Below, piece after piece: positions 17,203 through 25,452 of a stretch of 54,564 nt of DNA. The stretch's first letter is position 1, and each line of letters opens with the position of its first letter. The notes beneath the pieces are model-generated. The model was given only the letters and a program-made list of their open reading frames with translations, did no database searches and was not told the origin of the DNA. This DNA is from JBCBSS01 sp039819065 (GTDB taxonomy: Bacteria > Bacteroidota > Bacteroidia > Cytophagales > Cyclobacteriaceae): NCBI GenBank assembly GCA_039819065.1, contig JBCBSS010000033.1, forward strand, positions 1 to 54,564, written 5' to 3'. The position numbers and the translations under genes are program-made.

Positions 17203-18596
17203 ATCTGGATAAATACCATATCGTCTATTTCATCGGTATCGGAGGAATTGGCATGAGCGCTTTGGCCAGGTGGTTTAACAAACATGGCTTCAAAGTATTA
17301 GGCTATGACAAGACCGCCACGCCTTTGACTGATGCGTTGCAGGCTGAAGGTATTCCTGTAGCCTTTGACGATGACGAGGCATTGATTCCGGAAGAAGTGA
17401 AAGCGAATAAGGAAAACACGCTGGTCATTTATACGCCAGCTATTCCAAAGGATCATAATGGATGGAATTACCTGCAAAAGGCAGGCTATGACATCTTTAA
17501 GCGGTCGCAGGTATTAGGCATGATCACGGAGAAACTGTACACCGTGGCGGTGGCTGGTACACATGGAAAGACCACTACTGCTTCGATGATCGCCCATATA
17601 CTCAAGCATGCTGGCAAGGATATTACGGCGTTTTTGGGTGGTCTGTCCACGAATTATAACACGAATCTCATCATCAATGAGATTATGGATGCTGATACGA
17701 TTGCCGTGGTGGAAGCGGATGAGTTTGATCGATCTTTCTTGACCCTAAGTCCGGATATAGCGGTCATCACCTCTGCTGATGCGGATCATTTGGACATCTA
17801 CGGTGACAAAGGCGAGCTAGAGCGGTCTTTCAGAGATTTCATTAGAAAGGTCAAGGTAGGAGGGGAGCTATTTGTAAAAGAAACCATTGCCGAACGGCTG
17901 GTAAGGGAGATTGATATTACCTATCAGACTTACGCGATAGAAAGAGGTCAAAGCTATGCGATCAATATCAGGGTAGAAGATGGGTGCTTCGTATTCGACT
18001 ACGCCCAACGTGATGCGAAGATCGAGGCCATAAAAATGCTAGTGCCAGGCTTTCATAATGTGGAGAATGCAGTAGCAGCCATAGCAGTAGCGCTGAAGCT
18101 GGGCTTGACCGAGGAGCAAATTAGAGCAGGTATTGAAAGCTATGAGGGTGTAAAAAGAAGGTTTGAATATATCGTCAGAAATAACAAGATCACTTTCATT
18201 GACGATTACGCGCATCACCCAATGGAGATATTCTCCTTTCTGAAATCAGTGAAGAAGTTATACCCTAATCGAAAGGTGACAGCAGTATTTCAACCTCATT
18301 TGTATACTAGAACCAGGGACTTTGTGCACGGCTTTGCAGCGAGTCTGAGCCTGGCCGATGAGTTGTTTTTGCTGGATATCTATCCGGCAAGAGAGCTACC
18401 GATTGAGGGCGTCACTTCGGAGATCATATTTGACGGTGTACTGAACCAGCAAAAAGTACTGTGTTCAAAAGAGACGATTCTCGACAAGTTAAAAGAAACA
18501 GATATCGATATACTGGTCACCATTGGTGCCGGTGATATTGATCAATTAGTAAAACCGATAAAAGCACTTTTAGACGATAAGTATCATGTGGAGTAA
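17199..18596 (+). CDS. murC: UDP-MurNAc:L-alanine ligase MurC
   Basis: Cytosolic ligase that adds the first stem amino acid, L-alanine, to UDP-MurNAc. The N-terminal FIGIGGIGMSALA glycine motif, P-loop GTHGKTTTAS near residue 117, EADEFDRSF near 174, and YAHHP near 336 are all in place, and 465 residues is the usual length. The start is TTG at 17199, overlapping the murG stop by four bases; no better start keeps the GIGGIGMS motif. It overlaps ftsQ by 11 bases. Confidence 0.97.
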   Translation: MNLDKYHIVYFIGIGGIGMSALARWFNKHGFKVLGYDKTATPLTDALQAEGIPVAFDDDEALIPEEVKANKENTLVIYTPAIPKDHNGWNYLQKAGYDIFKRSQVLGMITEKLYTVAVAGTHGKTTTASMIAHILKHAGKDITAFLGGLSTNYNTNLIINEIMDADTIAVVEADEFDRSFLTLSPDIAVITSADADHLDIYGDKGELERSFRDFIRKVKVGGELFVKETIAERLVREIDITYQTYAIERGQSYAINIRVEDGCFVFDYAQRDAKIEAIKMLVPGFHNVENAVAAIAVALKLGLTEEQIRAGIESYEGVKRRFEYIVRNNKITFIDDYAHHPMEIFSFLKSVKKLYPNRKVTAVFQPHLYTRTRDFVHGFAASLSLADELFLLDIYPARELPIEGVTSEIIFDGVLNQQKVLCSKETILDKLKETDIDILVTIGAGDIDQLVKPIKALLDDKYHVE

Positions 18597-19356
18597 AATA
18601 AAACTAACGAAAACGGCCAGAATCGCGGCAGCCTTCGTGGTGATGCTCTCCCTGATCGCCTTCGTAGGGCGCGACCAGGATGCAGAACTATGCACTGATA
18701 TTATCATCAGAATTGAAAATCAGGCTAACAATTACTTCTTGGACAAAGAGGATGTACAACGGTTACTCACCAATAATGGCAGTGAAATGATCGTGGGACG
18801 TCGCTACTCAGAACTTGACCTGAAGGTGCTTGAGCAAAGACTGAAAGAAGAAAAATTCGTCAAGCAATCCCAGGTCTATAAAGACCTGAAGGGAAATGTG
18901 ATGGCCAAGATCACTTTGAGAAGACCGGTGGCCAGAATTGTACAAAGTGGAAAAGAGGGAGCTTATATAGCTGAGGACGGAACGCTCTTGCCTACATCAT
19001 ATAAGTTTTCTTCCAGGGTAGTGCTGCTCAGCGGAAGCTATTTCAAGAAGGTACTCGCCGAAGAAGATTTGAATGCCAAAGAGGCGAATGATGTATTGGA
19101 TCTGGTGGCATTTATTCAAAATGACGAATTCTGGAGCGCTCAAATCGCCCAGATTGACATAGATACCAAGGGGAACGTAATGCTTTATCCTCAAGTGACG
19201 AAGCAATATGTCAAGTTTGGAAAAATTGACGAGGTAGAAGACAAATTCACACGGCTGAAAGTATTCTACAAACAAGTGCTGCCCCGTAAAGGGTGGAATT
19301 ACTACGATGGCATTGACCTGAGATTCAAAGACCAAGCCATCGGTATCAAAAGTTAA
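18586..19356 (+). CDS. ftsQ: Cell division protein FtsQ
   Basis: A 256-residue bitopic membrane protein of the divisome. A short basic N-terminus precedes a membrane helix (about 10-27, IAAAFVVMLSLIAFVG), followed by a periplasmic POTRA-like region (about 35-108, containing RIENQANNYFLDKEDVQRLL) and the FtsQ C-terminal domain. Sequence conservation is low, as usual in this family, and the call also rests on position between murC and ftsA. The ATG lies inside the end of murC. Confidence 0.92.
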   Translation: MWSKIKLTKTARIAAAFVVMLSLIAFVGRDQDAELCTDIIIRIENQANNYFLDKEDVQRLLTNNGSEMIVGRRYSELDLKVLEQRLKEEKFVKQSQVYKDLKGNVMAKITLRRPVARIVQSGKEGAYIAEDGTLLPTSYKFSSRVVLLSGSYFKKVLAEEDLNAKEANDVLDLVAFIQNDEFWSAQIAQIDIDTKGNVMLYPQVTKQYVKFGKIDEVEDKFTRLKVFYKQVLPRKGWNYYDGIDLRFKDQAIGIKS

Positions 19357-19428
19357 TTGGAGCAGAGGACTTGAAAGGGCAAAACACTTATGACTAATTG
19401 GAAGTACGAAATTAAATCAATAACCACC

Positions 19429-20730
19429 ATGAATAATGATAAAATAGTCGTAGGACTAGACATCGGAACAACTAAAATATGCGCCATCGTAGGGCGTCGC
19501 AATGAGTACGGTAAGTTGGAGGTCTTAGGCATGGGTAAGGCAGAATCTGACGGAGTAATCAGGGGGATAGTGACCAACATCGACAAGACCGTTTATGCAA
19601 TAGAAAAAGCCGTAAGGGAGGCTGAAGACCAGTCAGGTATCAACATTCGAGTTGTCAATGTGGGTATCGCTGGTCAGCACATAAAAAGCTCTATCCACCA
19701 CGGAAGCATTACTAGGCAATCTACTGATGATGAGATCACCATCGAAGATGTAAACAGGTTGAGCAATGACATGTACCGCATCGTCATTCCTCCTGGGAGT
19801 GAGATCATTCACGTGATGCCACAGGATTATATCGTCGATTATGAAGATGGTATCAAAGATCCGGTAGGTATGTCGGGTGTGAAACTGGAGGCTGATTTCC
19901 ATATCATCACCGCTCAGACAAATGCCATTAACAATATCAACAAGTGTGTCAGAAGAGCAGGGCTAGAGATTGATAACCTCATTCTAGAACCACTTGCGTC
20001 TTCCTTAGCTGTACTCAGCGAAGAGGAAAAAGAAGCAGGCATATGCTTGGTTGACATAGGAGGTGGAACGACTGATATAGCCATCTTCCATGACAACATC
20101 ATCCGCCATACGGCAGTGATACCTTTCGGAGGTAATATCATCACATCGGATATCAAGCAAGGATGTATGGTGATGCAACACCAGGCAGAATTGCTCAAGA
20201 CCAAGTTTGGAATGGCCATCGCAGAAGAAGCCAATCCTAACGAGATCGTTTCTATCCCTGGTTTGAGAAACAGGGCTCCTAAGGAGATTTCCGTTAAAAA
20301 CCTGGCGCACATTATTCAGGCCAGAATGGAAGAGATCTTCGAGCTAGCGCATTCCGAGATCATTACTTCAGGCTATGAGAATAGACTAGCCGGTGGTATT
20401 GTGATCACGGGTGGCGGCTCTCAGTTGAACAGCCTCAAGCAAATGGTAGAATACATGACCGGCATGGATGCAAGGATCGGCTATCCTAACGAGCATCTTG
20501 GACGTGGCAAGGTAGAAATGGTGAAGAGCCCTATGTATGCCACCTCAGTAGGTCTGGTACTGTCAGGCTTCTTCGCGTTAGATGAAAGAGAGAACCGTAG
20601 AAATGAGATCCGTTCTGCCGGGAAAAATCCAAAAGCCGTGAAAGAAACCGGAGGGGATTTCTTCAGTAGAATTATCAACAAGACAAAGAGCCTATTGATC
20701 GATGACCTCGAAGGAAAGAGCGAATACTAA
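19429..20730 (+). CDS. ftsA: Cell division protein FtsA
   Basis: Actin-like ATPase that tethers FtsZ to the membrane. The phosphate-1 motif VVGLDIGTTKICAIVG opens the protein, phosphate-2 CLVDIGGGTTDIAIF lies near residue 205, and the adenosine motif IVITGGGSQL near 325. An amphipathic C-terminal helix rich in basic and hydrophobic residues (FFSRIINKTKSLLI) is the expected membrane anchor. I chose the ATG at 19429 because it begins two residues before the conserved core and has an A-rich leader; an in-frame ATG at 19390 would add 13 residues. The length from 19429 is 433. Confidence 0.95.
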   Translation: MNNDKIVVGLDIGTTKICAIVGRRNEYGKLEVLGMGKAESDGVIRGIVTNIDKTVYAIEKAVREAEDQSGINIRVVNVGIAGQHIKSSIHHGSITRQSTDDEITIEDVNRLSNDMYRIVIPPGSEIIHVMPQDYIVDYEDGIKDPVGMSGVKLEADFHIITAQTNAINNINKCVRRAGLEIDNLILEPLASSLAVLSEEEKEAGICLVDIGGGTTDIAIFHDNIIRHTAVIPFGGNIITSDIKQGCMVMQHQAELLKTKFGMAIAEEANPNEIVSIPGLRNRAPKEISVKNLAHIIQARMEEIFELAHSEIITSGYENRLAGGIVITGGGSQLNSLKQMVEYMTGMDARIGYPNEHLGRGKVEMVKSPMYATSVGLVLSGFFALDERENRRNEIRSAGKNPKAVKETGGDFFSRIINKTKSLLIDDLEGKSEY

Positions 20731-20766
20731 AATTGAAATTGAAAACAACCACTAAATAACAAAACT

Positions 20767-22338
20767 ATGTCTGATACAGGATACTCATTCGATATCCCCA
20801 AGCAAAACAGATCTATCATCAAGGTGATAGGTGTTGGGGGTGGCGGTAGCAACGCGGTGAACCACATGTATAATCAGGGCATTAAAGATGTTGAGTTTGT
20901 AATATGCAATACTGACGCGCAAGCCCTCAAGACAAGTCCGGTGCCTTTGAGACTTCAAATTGGTACCACGTTGACCCAAGGGTTAGGTGCGGGAGCCAAC
21001 CCGGAAAAAGGTAAAAATGCTGCCCTGGAAAGCAAAGAAGAAATTCGTGACATCCTAGATGATGGTACCAAAATGGTATTCATCACAGCAGGTATGGGTG
21101 GAGGAACCGGAACAGGTGCCGCTCCTATTCTTGCCAAAGTAGCCAGAGAGATGGATATTCTAACCGTAGGTATCGTAACGGTACCTTTCGGTTTCGAAGG
21201 AAAGAAAAAAATGCGCCAGGCTGAGGCTGGAGTGGATGACCTCAAGGCCAACTGCGACACAGTGCTGGTCATTTTGAATGATAAACTAAGGGAGATACAC
21301 GGTAATCTGACCATTGGTAATGCTTTTGCAAAGGCGGATAACGTGTTAACCACTGCCGCCAAAGGCATTGCAGAGATCATTACGGTAGCGGGATATGTAA
21401 ACGTAGACTTTGAAGACGTTAGAACGGTCATGCAGAATGCAGGTGCAGCTGTGATGGGTTCAGCACAAACAGAAGGAGACAACAGAGCGATCCGTGCCGC
21501 AGAAGATGCATTGGCTTCTCCACTATTGAATAGCTGCGATATTCTCGGTGCAGAAAAGATCCTACTATCTATCGTTTCAGGAGATCAATCAGAGCTTCAA
21601 ATGGATGAGCTTACCGAGATCACTGAATACATTCAGGATCAGGCTGGTGATGAAGCTGAGGTGATATTCGGTCATGGTGTCGATCCGGAGCTTGGTCAGA
21701 GCATCAGGGTTACTGTAATAGCTACTGGCTTTGAAGACAAGAAGCCCAGCGAAATGATGGCCGATCAAGACGATGTTAGAAAAGTGATCGACCTGGAATC
21801 GCAATCCCAGATAGAACTCTTCCACGCAGATAATTCAGTTAATGATGCGCCTCAAGAGATCACTAAGAAGACCGTTGATCCTCCAACAACGCCCTCCATA
21901 CCTGAAAGAGAGTACTCTTTCGATATGGAGATGAGATCGAACTTCAACGAACCGGCGGAGGAAGACGAAGGAGAAGATGGTCTGTTTGCTGGTCTTGAGG
22001 ATGAGTTCGAAATTGTTAACAAAGTGAACGAGCCGTCAGATCACTTTGAACCTAAGCAAGAAGAAAAAGAAGAGCAGGTCAATGATAGGTTCGCTGATAC
22101 GCGTGAGCGTATGAGGAAGCAAGCCATGGAGAGGATTGAGAAACTCAAAGGAATCTCTAAATCAGAATGGAGTGCCGATGAGTTCAGGGAAAAGCTAGAC
22201 GTACCGGCTTATATGCGTAAAGAGGTGCGTTTGGACAATGTCCCTCATTCTTCAGAAAGAAATATTTCAAAGTATAATCTTAACGACGACAATGAGATAT
22301 TGGGGAATAACAAATTCCTCCATGACAATGTCGACTAA
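20767..22338 (+). CDS. ftsZ: Cell division protein FtsZ
   Basis: Tubulin-like GTPase that forms the Z-ring. The GTP signature GGGTGTG is at residues 111-117, the N-terminal VGGGGSNAVNHM segment at about 23-34, and the GTPase domain ends near residue 330. A long, charged, variable linker (about 330-475) leads to a conserved C-terminal stretch, DVPAYMRKEVRLDNV, and ends FLHDNVD. At 523 residues it is far longer than the 383 of E. coli, as is normal for Bacteroidota. The 36-base gap to ftsA is A-rich and without a clear Shine-Dalgarno site. It is the last gene of the cluster. Confidence 0.98.
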   Translation: MSDTGYSFDIPKQNRSIIKVIGVGGGGSNAVNHMYNQGIKDVEFVICNTDAQALKTSPVPLRLQIGTTLTQGLGAGANPEKGKNAALESKEEIRDILDDGTKMVFITAGMGGGTGTGAAPILAKVAREMDILTVGIVTVPFGFEGKKKMRQAEAGVDDLKANCDTVLVILNDKLREIHGNLTIGNAFAKADNVLTTAAKGIAEIITVAGYVNVDFEDVRTVMQNAGAAVMGSAQTEGDNRAIRAAEDALASPLLNSCDILGAEKILLSIVSGDQSELQMDELTEITEYIQDQAGDEAEVIFGHGVDPELGQSIRVTVIATGFEDKKPSEMMADQDDVRKVIDLESQSQIELFHADNSVNDAPQEITKKTVDPPTTPSIPEREYSFDMEMRSNFNEPAEEDEGEDGLFAGLEDEFEIVNKVNEPSDHFEPKQEEKEEQVNDRFADTRERMRKQAMERIEKLKGISKSEWSADEFREKLDVPAYMRKEVRLDNVPHSSERNISKYNLNDDNEILGNNKFLHDNVD

Positions 22339-22385
22339 ATAGATATGAAAGGAATTGGCATCCCATTTTCATTTGGCTTACACTC

Positions 22386-22416
22386 AATTGTGGTGGTTGT
22401 TGGTGTAATTTTTTGG
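22386..22416. repeat. GT-rich direct repeat, copy 1
   Basis: Starts AATTGTGGTGGTTGTTGG and ends TTTTTTGG; an identical 31-base copy is at 22504-22534, 118 bases on. Both are preceded by CTTACACT and followed within a few bases by a GGGATGTC word, so the repeated unit is longer than the perfect core. Confidence 0.8.
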
Positions 22417-22503
22417 CCATTGCCCGGGATGTCACCTTATTCAAAGCTGTATAGCTTGCATAACATGTAGACAGGTGCCAGACATCAGCCCGACTTACAC
22501 TAA

Positions 22504-22534
22504 AATTGTGGTGGTTGTTGGTGTAATTTTTTGG
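22504..22534. repeat. GT-rich direct repeat, copy 2
   Basis: Identical to 22386-22416. Followed by TCGGGATGTCCCTGTCAC, which contains the short palindrome GGGATGTCCC. Confidence 0.8.
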
Positions 22535-22583
22535 TCGGGATGTCCCTGTCACATATTTCTTAAACAAGAAACCCTTCAGAAAT

Positions 22584-22615
22584 ATTGAAGGAACCTTCAA
22601 TAAAGTTATTTTATT
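22584..22615 (+). terminator. Possible ftsZ terminator
   Basis: ATTGAAGG and CCTTCAAT form a perfect 8-base stem with almost no loop, followed by AAAGTTATTTTATTTT. The T run is interrupted and the site is 245 bases past ftsZ, so this is a weak call. Confidence 0.35.
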
Positions 22616-22691
22616 TTGGTTCTGCAAATTGATCAGACTTAAGACATAAGACGAAAGAGGTAAGACTTCTTGCACTACCCTTAATTCTGGT

Positions 22692-22723
22692 GTCATTGCG
22701 AGGAGGTACGACGAAGCAATCTA
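22692..22723. repeat. REP-like element, copy C
   Basis: GTCATTGCGAGGAGGTACGA followed by CGAAGCAATCTA; same orientation and family as copies at 2817-2850 and 4035-4068. Confidence 0.65.
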
Positions 22724-22912
22724 GATGATAAGAGAGGTTGGAAATTAGAAGTTAGAAACTGGAAATAGGTAGAAGTAAATAGAAATAAATTGTCTGGTAG
22801 ATGCACCAACAAAATTCGATTATCAATCACCGCATTAAACCATCAAATAATCACATCATCACGCTAGTCCGTCTGAAAAAACTTATTGGCAGAAAGTGAT
22901 AAAAGAAATATC

Positions 22913-22941
22913 TAGAAGTAGGTAGAAGTAAATAGAAATAC
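22913..22941. repeat. Left arm of 29-base perfect inverted repeat
   Basis: Reads TAGAAGTAGGTAGAAGTA then AATAGAAATAC; its exact reverse complement is 23066-23094. A third, direct, partial copy is at 22767-22788. Confidence 0.85.
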
Positions 22942-23025
22942 CCTTTTATCAATCTGACGACGTGATGTTCATATAATCAATTGATGCAATAAGATATAAT
23001 CATTTGTGGATATGCACCCGTCAGA

Positions 23026-23059
23026 GTAACTAGATTACTTTGAGTAATCTAGTTACTTT
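23026..23059. repeat. 14-base perfect hairpin inside the inverted repeat
   Basis: GTAACTAGATTACT (23026-23039), loop TTG, AGTAATCTAGTTAC (23043-23056). The stem extends with one or two weaker pairs and is followed by TTTTC. It could work as a bidirectional terminator or be the core of a small mobile element. Confidence 0.75.
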
Positions 23060-23065
23060 TCAATC

Positions 23066-23094
23066 GTATTTCTATTTACTTCTACCTACTTCTA
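23066..23094. repeat. Right arm of 29-base perfect inverted repeat
   Basis: Exact reverse complement of 22913-22941. The spacer between the arms is 124 bases. The pattern TCTATTTACTTC goes on to 23102 and then into TTCTAA-type words to about 23147. Confidence 0.85.
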
Positions 23095-23239
23095 TTTACT
23101 TCCGACTTCTAATCTTCAACTTCTAACCTCCAAATTCTAACCTCCAACTGAAATAACATACCCACCTAAGAAATCCCCCAACCCCCAAGGCACTCCACTT
23201 AAAATATTCGATATTAGTCGCCCTGTTACCAAAGCTCAG

Positions 23240-24013
23240 ATGAAAAAAGAGATCAAGGTATTCTTCACCGCACTCATGTTCTACACCAGGATACCCTGCC
23301 CGAGTTGGGTAGACCATTCTGAAGACCAATTGAACAAAGCCACGCGCTACTTCCCATTGATGGGTTGGATTGTAGGCGGAGCTGCTGGAGGCGTGTTCTA
23401 TGCAGCACAGTTTGCTTTCCCAGCTACTATCAGCATTATCTTCTCAATGGTCGTCAGCATTTTGATTACCGGGGCATTTCATGAAGATGGTTTTGCGGAC
23501 GTCTGTGATGGCTTTGGTGGTGGATGGACTAAGGAGCGTATTTTGGCCATCATGAAAGACAGTGTAATTGGCGCTTATGGAGTGGCAGGACTGGTCATTA
23601 TGTTACTAACCAAATTCTTGATTCTGTGGGAATTGAGCAAAGTGATCGGAAGTATATCTATGATCTATGTGATGATAGCAGGCCATGCTATCAGCCGCTT
23701 CACAGCCACGGGGATGATCTTTGGCTATCAATACGCACGTGATAACGACGATAGCAAAGCCAAGCCAGTAGCTAAAAAACAACCCGTTTCTAACTTTCTC
23801 ATTGCTGCAATTTTTGGAATACTGCCGATGATTGCCTGGCAAAACTGGGCAGACTTGCTCTCGATCTTTCCGCTTCTTCTGCTGTTGTTGTATTTAGGTC
23901 GATATTTTAAAAAGTGGATCGGCGGCTATACGGGTGATTGCCTGGGTGCAACTCAACAACTGGCCGAAATAACTTTCTACCTTAGCTTTTTTGTGATATG
24001 GAAATTTATTTGA
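23240..24013 (+). CDS. cobS: Adenosylcobinamide-GDP ribazoletransferase (cobalamin synthase)
   Basis: Integral membrane enzyme that joins activated cobinamide to alpha-ribazole or its phosphate at the end of B12 synthesis. The 257-residue protein has several membrane helices and the family motifs FYTRIPCP near residue 15, HEDGFADVCDGFGGGW near 75-90, and GGYTGDCLGATQQ near 229-241, which includes conserved acidic residues that bind metal. It overlaps the following phosphatase by 16 bases, making a small operon. cobU and cobT, the usual companions, are not here. No riboswitch was found upstream. Confidence 0.96.
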   Translation: MKKEIKVFFTALMFYTRIPCPSWVDHSEDQLNKATRYFPLMGWIVGGAAGGVFYAAQFAFPATISIIFSMVVSILITGAFHEDGFADVCDGFGGGWTKERILAIMKDSVIGAYGVAGLVIMLLTKFLILWELSKVIGSISMIYVMIAGHAISRFTATGMIFGYQYARDNDDSKAKPVAKKQPVSNFLIAAIFGILPMIAWQNWADLLSIFPLLLLLLYLGRYFKKWIGGYTGDCLGATQQLAEITFYLSFFVIWKFI

Positions 24014-24561
24014 TACGACATACTACCCCGGATGTTGAAAAAGGGATTGTTTACGGACAAACAGACTTGGAATTAGCCTCAAGCTGGTCAGATGAATTCA
24101 ACATACTGCATGAGAAAATACCTGACCAGTTTGATGCTGTTTATTCTAGCCCCCTGATCAGATGCGATAAACTGGCGCAATCAATTACTGGTGATGTACA
24201 ATACGATGACCGCATTAAGGAGCTGGATTTTGGAGACTGGGAAATGAAGAAGTGGGACGAGATCAATCCGAAGATGCTCAACATGTGGATGGAAGACTAT
24301 GTCAATATTGCCTGCCCTAATGGTGAGTCCTTTAATATGCTTTCAGATCGTGTGCTGTCCTTTTGGAGCCAATATGCCAACGTTGAGGGAGATCACAAAT
24401 CGGTGGCCATTGTGGCGCACGGAGGTGTGATCAGGGCTTTGATCTCTCACTTACTCGGCTTTCCCTTAATTAATGCTTTTCATTTGCACCTTGACTATGG
24501 CAGCATTTCCAAAGTGGAAATGAGTAAATCAAGAACCCAAGTTAAATTCATCAACCGTTGA
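23998..24561 (+). CDS. cobC: Histidine phosphatase, probable alpha-ribazole-5'-phosphate phosphatase
   Basis: A 187-residue phosphoglycerate-mutase-type phosphatase. The N-terminal LIRHTTPDV (catalytic His8), the YSSPLIRCDKLA arginine motif, the acid region ELDFGDWE, and the second catalytic His in VAHGGVIRAL all fit. The family includes CobC, which removes the phosphate from alpha-ribazole phosphate or adenosylcobalamin phosphate. Its overlap with cobS makes that role likely; sequence alone would allow other small phosphate esters. It overlaps the next gene by four bases. Confidence 0.9.
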   Translation: MEIYLIRHTTPDVEKGIVYGQTDLELASSWSDEFNILHEKIPDQFDAVYSSPLIRCDKLAQSITGDVQYDDRIKELDFGDWEMKKWDEINPKMLNMWMEDYVNIACPNGESFNMLSDRVLSFWSQYANVEGDHKSVAIVAHGGVIRALISHLLGFPLINAFHLHLDYGSISKVEMSKSRTQVKFINR

Positions 24562-25277
24562 GCAGAATCCCTATATCAGTAAGCTGGAGTGGTGGCAAAG
24601 ACTCTGCCTTTATGTTGCATAAGCTCCTTGAAAGCGATCTTTATGATATTAAAAATCTGCATACGGTGTTTGATGCCGATTTGAAGCGGGTGGGTTTGCA
24701 TGGTATCAGAGAAGAACTGATCGCAGCCCAGGCGGATGCCTTAGGACTACCATTAGAAAAGCTCTATTTAACCAAGAGCGATGATCATAATAATTATGAG
24801 CAATTAGTCACTGATTTCTACTCCCATCAGCGCAAAGAAGGCATCGCGGCCATAGCATTTGGAGACATTTTCCTAGAAGACCTGAAAGCCTATCGTGATA
24901 ATTTCCTGACTGATGCCGGACTCAAAGGTGTTTATCCAATTTGGGGCTACGATACTTCTCAATTGGTGAATGATTTTCTGAAAGCTGGTTTTAAAACCAG
25001 GATATGTGCCGCTAACAGCGCCTTTTTTACAGAAGAGCAGGTCGGTGAAACCTTAACCGAAGCGATGGTGGCTAATTTTCCGGCAGCAGTAGATCCATGT
25101 GGAGAGAACGGAGAGTTTCACACCTTTGTATTTGATGGCCCAATCTTTAAAACACCGGTCTCTCATGGAGTGAAAGATGCTGTTTCAAAGACTTACACCT
25201 ATAATAAGCAAACCGCCTCAGGAGACATCGAAGAAATCAACACCACTTTTTGGTTCAGGGAGATTGTATCATCCTGA
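24558..25277 (+). CDS. Dph6-related ATP pyrophosphatase (PP-loop, diphthine-ammonia ligase family)
   Basis: A 239-residue PP-loop enzyme of the adenine nucleotide alpha hydrolase fold. The ATP-binding motif VSWSGGKDSAFM is at the N-terminus, and the family-specific CGENGEFHTFVFDGP lies near residue 193. Eukaryotic and archaeal Dph6 amidates diphthine on EF2, but bacteria lack diphthamide, so the bacterial substrate is unknown. The TTG start overlaps the cobC stop, so it is the third gene of a cobS-cobC operon; this suggests a role linked to cobalamin, perhaps an amidation or nucleotide-activation step, but that is inference. Confidence 0.9.
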   Translation: MSRIPISVSWSGGKDSAFMLHKLLESDLYDIKNLHTVFDADLKRVGLHGIREELIAAQADALGLPLEKLYLTKSDDHNNYEQLVTDFYSHQRKEGIAAIAFGDIFLEDLKAYRDNFLTDAGLKGVYPIWGYDTSQLVNDFLKAGFKTRICAANSAFFTEEQVGETLTEAMVANFPAAVDPCGENGEFHTFVFDGPIFKTPVSHGVKDAVSKTYTYNKQTASGDIEEINTTFWFREIVSS

Positions 25278-25452
25278 TTTCAATCATTTCCCAATATCCC
25301 CCATAGTGCGTTATACAGTTATTTTCAAAATTCTGCTATATTGAATATCAGTCATGCTTCCTTCCTTTCTGTGCGTATCTAGTTGGTTCTAGCATGAGTG
25401 ATTTGACAACCTGCCCTTAGAAGGTACCGTTGTAATAGATATAACCGATGCT

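Larger units (their letters stand above)
22339..23239. other. 901-base gene-free repeat nest between ftsZ and cobS
   Basis: Contains two direct copies of a GT-rich repeat (22386-22416 and 22504-22534), a weak terminator (22584-22615), a REP-like unit (22692-22723), a family of TAGAAGTAAATAGAAAT repeats including a 29-base perfect inverted pair (22913-22941 and 23066-23094), and between them a 14-base perfect hairpin (23026-23056). The two outer sides also look like degenerate inverted copies of each other (22736-22790 and 23095-23150, built of TTAGAAGTT-like words). I found no B12-box GCCACTG, so no cobalamin riboswitch is evident before cobS. Confidence 0.7.

Noticed and set aside
22280..22696. 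138-codon - strand frame over the end of ftsZ and the GT-rich repeats
   Set aside because: Its coding would be produced by the repeats (two similar HHN/QPPQ stretches) and by the antisense of ftsZ; it has no protein-like features.
22909..23102. CRISPR array
   Set aside because: The TAGAAGTAAATAGAAAT-type repeats are inverted and irregularly spaced, with no set of equal spacers.
22339..23239. Cobalamin riboswitch before cobS
   Set aside because: No B12 box (GCCACTG) or matching structure was seen; the gap is filled by repeats.
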